A DNA stretch of 64,000 nucleotides, taken from contig NW_003314266.1 in NCBI RefSeq assembly GCF_000143415.4, forward strand, positions 642,463 through 706,462, in the 5' to 3' direction. The first letter of the stretch is position 1. Every line of letters begins with the position of its first letter. The translations under genes were made by a program, and so were the position numbers. Shown here one piece after another: positions 58,649-64,000 of this stretch. Source of the DNA: Selaginella moellendorffii. Its lineage: Eukaryota; Streptophyta; Lycopodiopsida; Selaginellales; Selaginellaceae. The notes under the pieces are model-generated. The model saw nothing but the letters and a program-made list of their open reading frames with translations, did no database searches and was not told the origin of the DNA.

Positions 58649-61600
58649 ATGTGGAGCGCGCTACATCGGATGAGGCAGGCGGTAAGTTCTCGATCGTTTG
58701 CTCGCTCTAGCAATGTTTGCGTCGCGGGATTTATTTTGGGATGATTGCAGCGGCAGGATTTTCTTGTTGCCTCGAGATTCCAATCTCAGGGTTTCTCCAT
58801 CGACAATGCATCCAGGTATGCACAAGGAAATATGGATGTTTTCTTTCTTCCTTTCTTCTATGATCACAAGATCTTTGGCAGGAGATTGAGCTGTGGGAAG
58901 CTAAGCACGATGAGTGGAAGCGTTGTGAAGATGAAAAGGAGGCAGAGCTACGTCCCGGTTGATGATCGGGATAAGGAGCATATTTGTTGGTGGCAAGAAG
59001 TAGTTTTTCTTTCTCCTTTTTCCGAGATCTTTCGTTCTCTTCTAACATTGCTCTTTCTGGTGCTTTTCTGCAGCGCATGAACTTGTGTCAAAAGCCTACT
59101 ACCAAAGAAATGATAAAGCTTTTGATTCCGACTAATCTGCTCGGGCTCGACCCCAACTTGCGTCATGGAAGGTTTTATTGATTTTTTCATCGTGTTTTCC
59201 TTTACAACTTTCTCGTGCTTGCAGCTTAAGAGATGGAAGCCTGAACGCTGAGCTACTGGATGCTAAAAGAAAATTTCCTCGAGAAGTTCTTCTGTGTAGA
59301 GTAACTATATTTCTCGTTTTTTATTTACATGGATCCATCGCCTTAGCCTTTTTTGTGCAGATTGGCGAGTTTTATGAAGCGTGCGGTTTTGACGCCTGCA
59401 TCTTGGTAGAGTTTGCAGGCTTGAATCCAATGGGTGGTATACGCGTTAATGCTTCTCCAAGAGCAGGCTGCCCTGTTGCGGTATGATGCTACATTCTAAG
59501 CATTCAAAGTTAGATCCAACGCATGTCTTGATAGAACTTGCGCCAGACACTTGACAATATCACCCAGCAAGGACTTTCGGTGGTGAGTTTTTAGCCTTCA
59601 GGTCAATTTGGTGATGGAGATTGTTTTTGCAGTGTGTAATGGAAGAGGTTCAGGGGGCTGCTCCATCAAAGTATCGGAAAGACAGATTTATTGCAGGGTG
59701 TGTTTTCCATGTCCTCGTTTTTCTTTTCTTTTCCTTCTTTTTTTAATGGCTATCTGCTGCAGCCATGCTCATCCAGGAAGTCCGTACATTTACGGCCTCG
59801 CCGCAGCAGATAGTGATTTTGAATTTCCAGAGCCATGCCCCGTAGTTGGTAACGTTGTTGACGCAGCTTTATTTTTCCTATTTAACTCGCAATTGTTTGG
59901 ATCAGGGATCTCTCAATCGGTGCGCGGATACACTTTCGTCTCTGTTTTGGAAATGATGAGGACGTATACTGTAGAAGATGGACTCACCGAAGAAGCACTT
60001 GTCACGAAACTGCGATCAGTGCAGTATCAACAGCTTTTTCTCCATCGCTCACTAAGAGGAAACTCCTCAGGTTTCTCTTCGTTATCTTTATTATGTTCCT
60101 TCCGTAATAATTATGATACAGGAAGCGTTAAATGGGGATCCTCTGGGGATGGAGCACTCCTGTGGGCAGAATGCAAAGGCAAAGACGTAGAGTGGTTTGA
60201 CCGGGATCCGGTTTCCTTTCTCTTAGATAAGGTGCATATACTAGCTTACTTTCAGCACATATTCCTTGCCATTTTCAGGTTAAGGAGATGTATGACATTG
60301 AGGACCAAGCTGAATTTCGGGAAATTGCAAGGCCGTCGTTGAAAAGGCCTCGGCCAGTTTACCTGGGGACAGCCTCTCAAGCTGGTTAGTGCTGTTTTTT
60401 GAATGCTGTTTGAAAGTTATGTTTGTGCTTCCAGGCATTTTGCCGGTGCCGGAAATTCCGAGCTTGCTGAAAGTTCTTGTACCGTCGGACACCACCAGTC
60501 TCTGCGTCAGGTAGTATACCTTTGGTGAGGTGAATTAGCAACAGCTTTGTGCTTGTTTTGTATAGGTATTTGCGAGACCTGTTATTAAATCCACCGCCTT
60601 ACGCTACAGCTGCGGCTATTCAAGGTGAGAACTGACTACTACATTATATTTATTTTGCTATACTTCCGTTGCAGAGTGTCTAAAGTTAATGACTTCTGTG
60701 AAATGCTCTATTCCGGAGTTTTTATGCGTATCAGCTGCAAAGGTATGACTCATTGCACTTTTATCTCACTTGATTCAATCATCATATTTTGCAGCTGGTG
60801 AAACTAATTGGAGCTAGGGAAGTCAATCATCTTGAATTTTCGCGCATAAAACATCTTGCAGAGGATGTATTGTACATGCATGAGAACAACAGTCTGAGAG
60901 ACATATTTCATTTGCTTCTTGAGCCCACTATATTAGCAAGTGGTTTACAATTGGAAGCTGAACAACTGGTACGTAGCATCGGCTTCCTTTCGACATTGGT
61001 TTAACACATGTTGTATCAGGTGACTGATTGTAAGCAGCTGGTTGATAGAATCAGTTCTGTGATCTCTTGTACGGGCGATCCAGAGCAGCTCATTAATTCG
61101 TACGAACATGTTCCGGATGATTTCTTTATTGATTTTGAATCGAGCTGGAAAGGTCGCGTACAACGCAAACATTCTGAAGATTTTTATGCCGATGTTGACA
61201 AAAAAGCTGCAGAACTCAATTTAGCGGTGAGTTTTTTGTGTGCGTCTGGCTTTTAATGTTACTGTTCAGATTGTAGGCGATTTTCTTCCGGTTTTGGCAA
61301 GGGCAAAGTCTTTAGTAAGATCCTGCTACGGTAATGGCAACGGTGAAATCTGCTACGTTCCGGACCATCAAGCGGTCTGGTTCAAGGGAAAGGGTTTTAT
61401 GCCACTTCTGTGGGGCTCTGAGACACCCGGTGAGGAAGAAATAAAACGTTTGATTCCTGCGCTAGACTCCAAAGGCAAAAAAGTTGGAGATGACTGGCAC
61501 ACCACGGGAAGAGTAGAGTCTGCGGTCATGAGGTACAGCTTAGAGTTGTTCTTTCCTACTTTATATTAATTACTTTTCCTCCAGCTATCGAGAAGCCGCA

Positions 61601-63219
61601 ACTAAAGCAAATTTTGCTGTTGTTAAGGCACTCCGATGCCTTTCAGACGATGTAAGGACGTATCTTAACACAATAATTTTTATTTCCATGTTCTGTGTGA
61701 TAGCCAAAGCTTTTTTCGCGCATGCCAGGTATCAGTATTTTATTTGAATAGCTTCTATTTGCTGACGTTTTACGTTTGATTAGTGAGGGAAAACGTCGCA
61801 AATGGGTGTTCCCTGTTCTTGGTGGTGAACAGGTACTATGTTGTCGTTCTTTGAACTTTCAACTGACAATTCTTTGATAGGAGCCTCTTGTTTTCTCTGG
61901 TCTCTTGCCATATTGGCTAGATTCAACACAGGATTTTGCAATACCAAACTCGTTCGAAATGAGCTCTATTTTTCTTCTTACGGGTCCCAACGGCGGAGGA
62001 AAGTCGAGTTTGCTGAGATCCGTTTGCGCGGCTACTTTGTTGGGATTATGTGGCCTTATGGTTCCGGCGTCTAAAGCTGTCATCCCACAGCTCGACTCCA
62101 TCATGTTAAGAGTGGTTTCTCAAGATAGTCCCTCGGAAGGCAAAAGCCTATTTCAGGTACGTCGCATTCATTTCCGGTCTTCGATAAAGACCTTGACCTG
62201 TTCCCTGCAGATGGAAATGGCAGAGTTGAAGACTTTGTTACTTGAGACAACTCGGAGAAGTCTTGTCCTTGTAGATGAGCTTTGCAAGGGAACCGACGTA
62301 CAGAAAGGGACTTGCATATTGGCCAGTGTTCTGGAGAATTTTGACAGGCTCGGCTGCCTGGGAATTGTCTCTACTCACCTTCATGGGCTTCTAGATATGA
62401 AGCTCGACACCAACAATGTCGTCTTGAAAGCAATGGGGACAAGAAAGGTATTACAAGGCGGGCTACAACCGACCTGGGAGCTCATCGATGGAGAATGTAG
62501 GGAGAGCTTGGCTTTCGAGACCGCGAAAGGGGAAGGTGTGACGGAAGAGATTTTGGACAGAGCCAAGGAATTATACGAAGAGATGCAGAAGAAACATCTG
62601 TCGCAAAGTAAGCCGATGGTAGACGGTAATGAAGTGCGCCATGAAAGTACTCTTGACAGCAACGCAGCTGCGTCATCAGTACCACGCGTCCAAGGTTCGC
62701 AGTTCTTCTGTTTGAATGTGCCATTGCTTTGTATTCGTATTTGGTTGCTATAGGTGCGAGAAATCTGAAGGATCTGGAACAAGAAGTTTTGAGGATCTGC
62801 AAGGACCAGCTGAATGGAACTTTCGTTCTCTCTAGCACTTGTTATTTCGTTGGCGCGCGCCAGCAACCTCCACCCTTCACTTCGAATCACTCTTGCGTCT
62901 ACATTCTTCAAAGACCAGACGGAAAGTTTTACGTTGGACAGGTACCATTAGTATTCCTCTTCTCATGTTTGTGCTGATTGGAGTTTCCTATTTTTTGCCA
63001 CAGACGGATAATCTATCTGGACGAATTGCTTCACATCGTACGTCTATGGGACTAAAGCAGGCACCTTTTTTATACTTGCCAGTGTCCAACAAGAGTGTGG
63101 CTTGTCAGTTGGAGACCGCTCTTATTACACAGCTCACGCAACAGGGATTAAACCTCGTGAACAAAGTTGATCAAAGGCATAAGCATTTTGGGATCAGCCC
63201 AGTCGAGGCTCCATTTTGA
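58649..63219 (+). CDS. MSH1: MSH1, organellar MutS homologue with GIY-YIG domain
   Basis: Twenty-four exons join in phase to 1097 aa (Arabidopsis MSH1 1118). Exons: 58649-58681, 58751-58815, 58882-58999, 59074-59171, 59225-59300, 59361-59480, 59535-59582, 59633-59697, 59763-59848, 59906-60070, 60122-60231, 60279-60384, 60435-60510, 60566-60624, 60675-60742, 60795-60968, 61020-61226, 61270-61532, 61585-61728, 61784-61832, 61881-62156, 62211-62694, 62754-62941, 63004-63219. Mismatch-recognition domain with IGEFYEACGFDACILVEFAG (the F-x-E motif type). MSH1-specific GHAHPGSPYIYGLAAAD. Walker A TGPNGGGKSSLLRS near residue 748. Walker B LVLVDELCKGTD near 817. C-terminal GIY-YIG nuclease-like domain with VYILQRPDGKFYVGQ near 1015 and CQLETALITQL. 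MSH1 suppresses illegitimate recombination and mutation in mitochondria and plastids. The basic N-terminus fits targeting. Confidence 0.95.
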
Positions 63220-63354
63220 GCCAGCGAGTCAGCAGTTTTTGCCCGGAGTAACTTACTTATAAGAGATTTTATATACATATTGCGAGCTTCTAAGATTTTT
63301 GAGGTGAACTTTCAAGTTTTTAAAGATAATACACATATTTTTCTTCTTGTATGC

Positions 63355-63760
63355 TCAATCTATCAGCAGTAGTGGTTGCCACCAGATTAGCGGCACCAGG
63401 AGGAAAATGATGAAGCCAACGTTCCAACCGGACTCGTCCCATTGGTCGGTGTTGGGCGCTACATATACTTCCGCTAATTCCGAAGGGGAGCTATCATCGC
63501 AAGTGCACATAAGCTGGACCACCAAGAGCATAAAGAGCGGGACCACAAGAGCTGCGACAGCGAAATCTTGGAGAAACCTCTACAGCAGCAGTGCAAATCG
63601 CTCGAGGACGAGTTATAGTGATCCATACAAACTATTTAACCGGAAAGCTTTGAGAAGAAAACTACGCAAGCTCATAGCATTTCTTTTGCAAGCCAACTTA
63701 GAAGACCACGAGGACTCAGAATGAAGAGGAAAAGCAGCGGTGCGTTGGTCGGTGCCGTCG
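63355..63760 (-). pseudogene. Damaged paralogue of the small WWQP membrane protein
   Basis: The minus strand encodes VVPLFMLLVVQLM, a loop, and VGFIIFLLVPLIWWQPLLLID with a stop. These align with VPLFLLLAVQLM and LAFMVVFILAVIWWQPGF of the gene at 49465-49815. The upstream helix recurs as APLLFLFILSPRGLLSWL near 63700-63760, but in a separate frame with stops between. No GT-AG pair joins the pieces in phase (only an unusual GC donor would). Probably a pseudogene, or a gene with an atypical intron. Confidence 0.5.
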
Positions 63761-64000
63761 TCGGCTCCACTGACTCGCGGAGAAAAAAGCTTGCTCGAGG
63801 TACAATAGAAAAAAAGGGAAACTAATCAGTGTAAACTAATAGCATTGTTTTCAAGCGTGTCATGCTAGTGGTACATCAAAAGATTTAGAATTCCAGTTTT
63901 TCGGTAGAGCTAATGCAGACGTGAAAGAACTCGTAAACTTCGTTTATGGTTTATCAATTGAACTTCAATTGTCTTCCAGACTTGACTGAGAAACGTTTTC
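63761..64000. other. Window edge, nothing recognised
   Basis: No ORF or motif supported. May contain the 5' part of the gene or pseudogene at 63355-63760. Confidence 0.4.

Noticed and set aside
61652..61703. An extra MSH1 intron starting gtaagg
   Set aside because: Reading through gives TYLNTIIFISMFCVIAKAFF, which matches the conserved MSH1 sequence there and keeps the frame, so the apparent splice sites are coding.

Overview
The window is nuclear DNA of a land plant, most likely a seedless vascular plant close to Selaginella (inference). Evidence for a plant: several pentatricopeptide-repeat (PPR) genes, a plastid chaperonin 60 beta, a plastid-lipid-associated protein, the plant-only MutS-GIY-YIG protein MSH1, and a plant-type TFIIF-alpha. 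Evidence for a compact lycophyte-like genome: introns of about 45-70 bp and gene spacing often below 250 bp. No sequence search was possible. Family calls rest on motifs, and exon models were built by hand from GT/GC-AG sites, reading phase and known protein families.

Left part (1-28026): a head-to-tail array of an approximately 11.85 kb unit. Copies A (146-12000) and B (12001-23850) are nearly identical. Copy C (23851-28026) is a shorter, more diverged third copy. On the minus strand each unit has a decayed PPR copy (PPR-2), an intronless P-loop ATPase ORF with a likely mitochondrial presequence, and a PLS-type PPR gene (PPR-1). In A and B this is followed by a transposon block: a decayed Ty3/gypsy-like element with short LTRs, a gag-RT deletion and a nested insertion carrying a GAGNCC-type low-complexity repeat, then a degenerate unrecognised gene. 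The ATPase is open in A and B but PPR-1 is frameshifted there. In C, PPR-1 is open but the ATPase has lost its Walker A lysine. The array therefore keeps one apparently usable copy of each gene type in different repeats.

Right part (28027-64000): a gene-dense conserved region. In order: a secreted tandem nucleoside hydrolase (+, 12 exons), a small unrecognised two-exon gene (-), CAND1 (-, 27 exons, 1228 aa), a pfkB-family kinase (-, 13 exons), a P-class PPR gene (-), TFIIF-alpha (+), a plastid-lipid-associated protein/fibrillin (+), plastid chaperonin 60 beta (+, 14 exons), a small two-helix membrane protein (-), a PPR pseudogene (+), a small membrane-anchored unknown gene (+), an AT-rich stretch with a microsatellite, a ferric-reductase-like membrane protein (-, single exon), a STEEP1-like/DUF167 protein (-), and MSH1 (+, 24 exons, 1097 aa). 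At the right edge is a broken paralogue of the small membrane protein.

Several genes serve organelles (MSH1 for organelle genome stability, PPRs for organelle RNA, chaperonin and fibrillin for plastids). They look like ordinary neighbours rather than a functional cluster. Two divergent pairs share very short intergenic promoters: PPR/TFIIF-alpha with 91 bp between start codons, and STEEP1-like/MSH1 with 188 bp.
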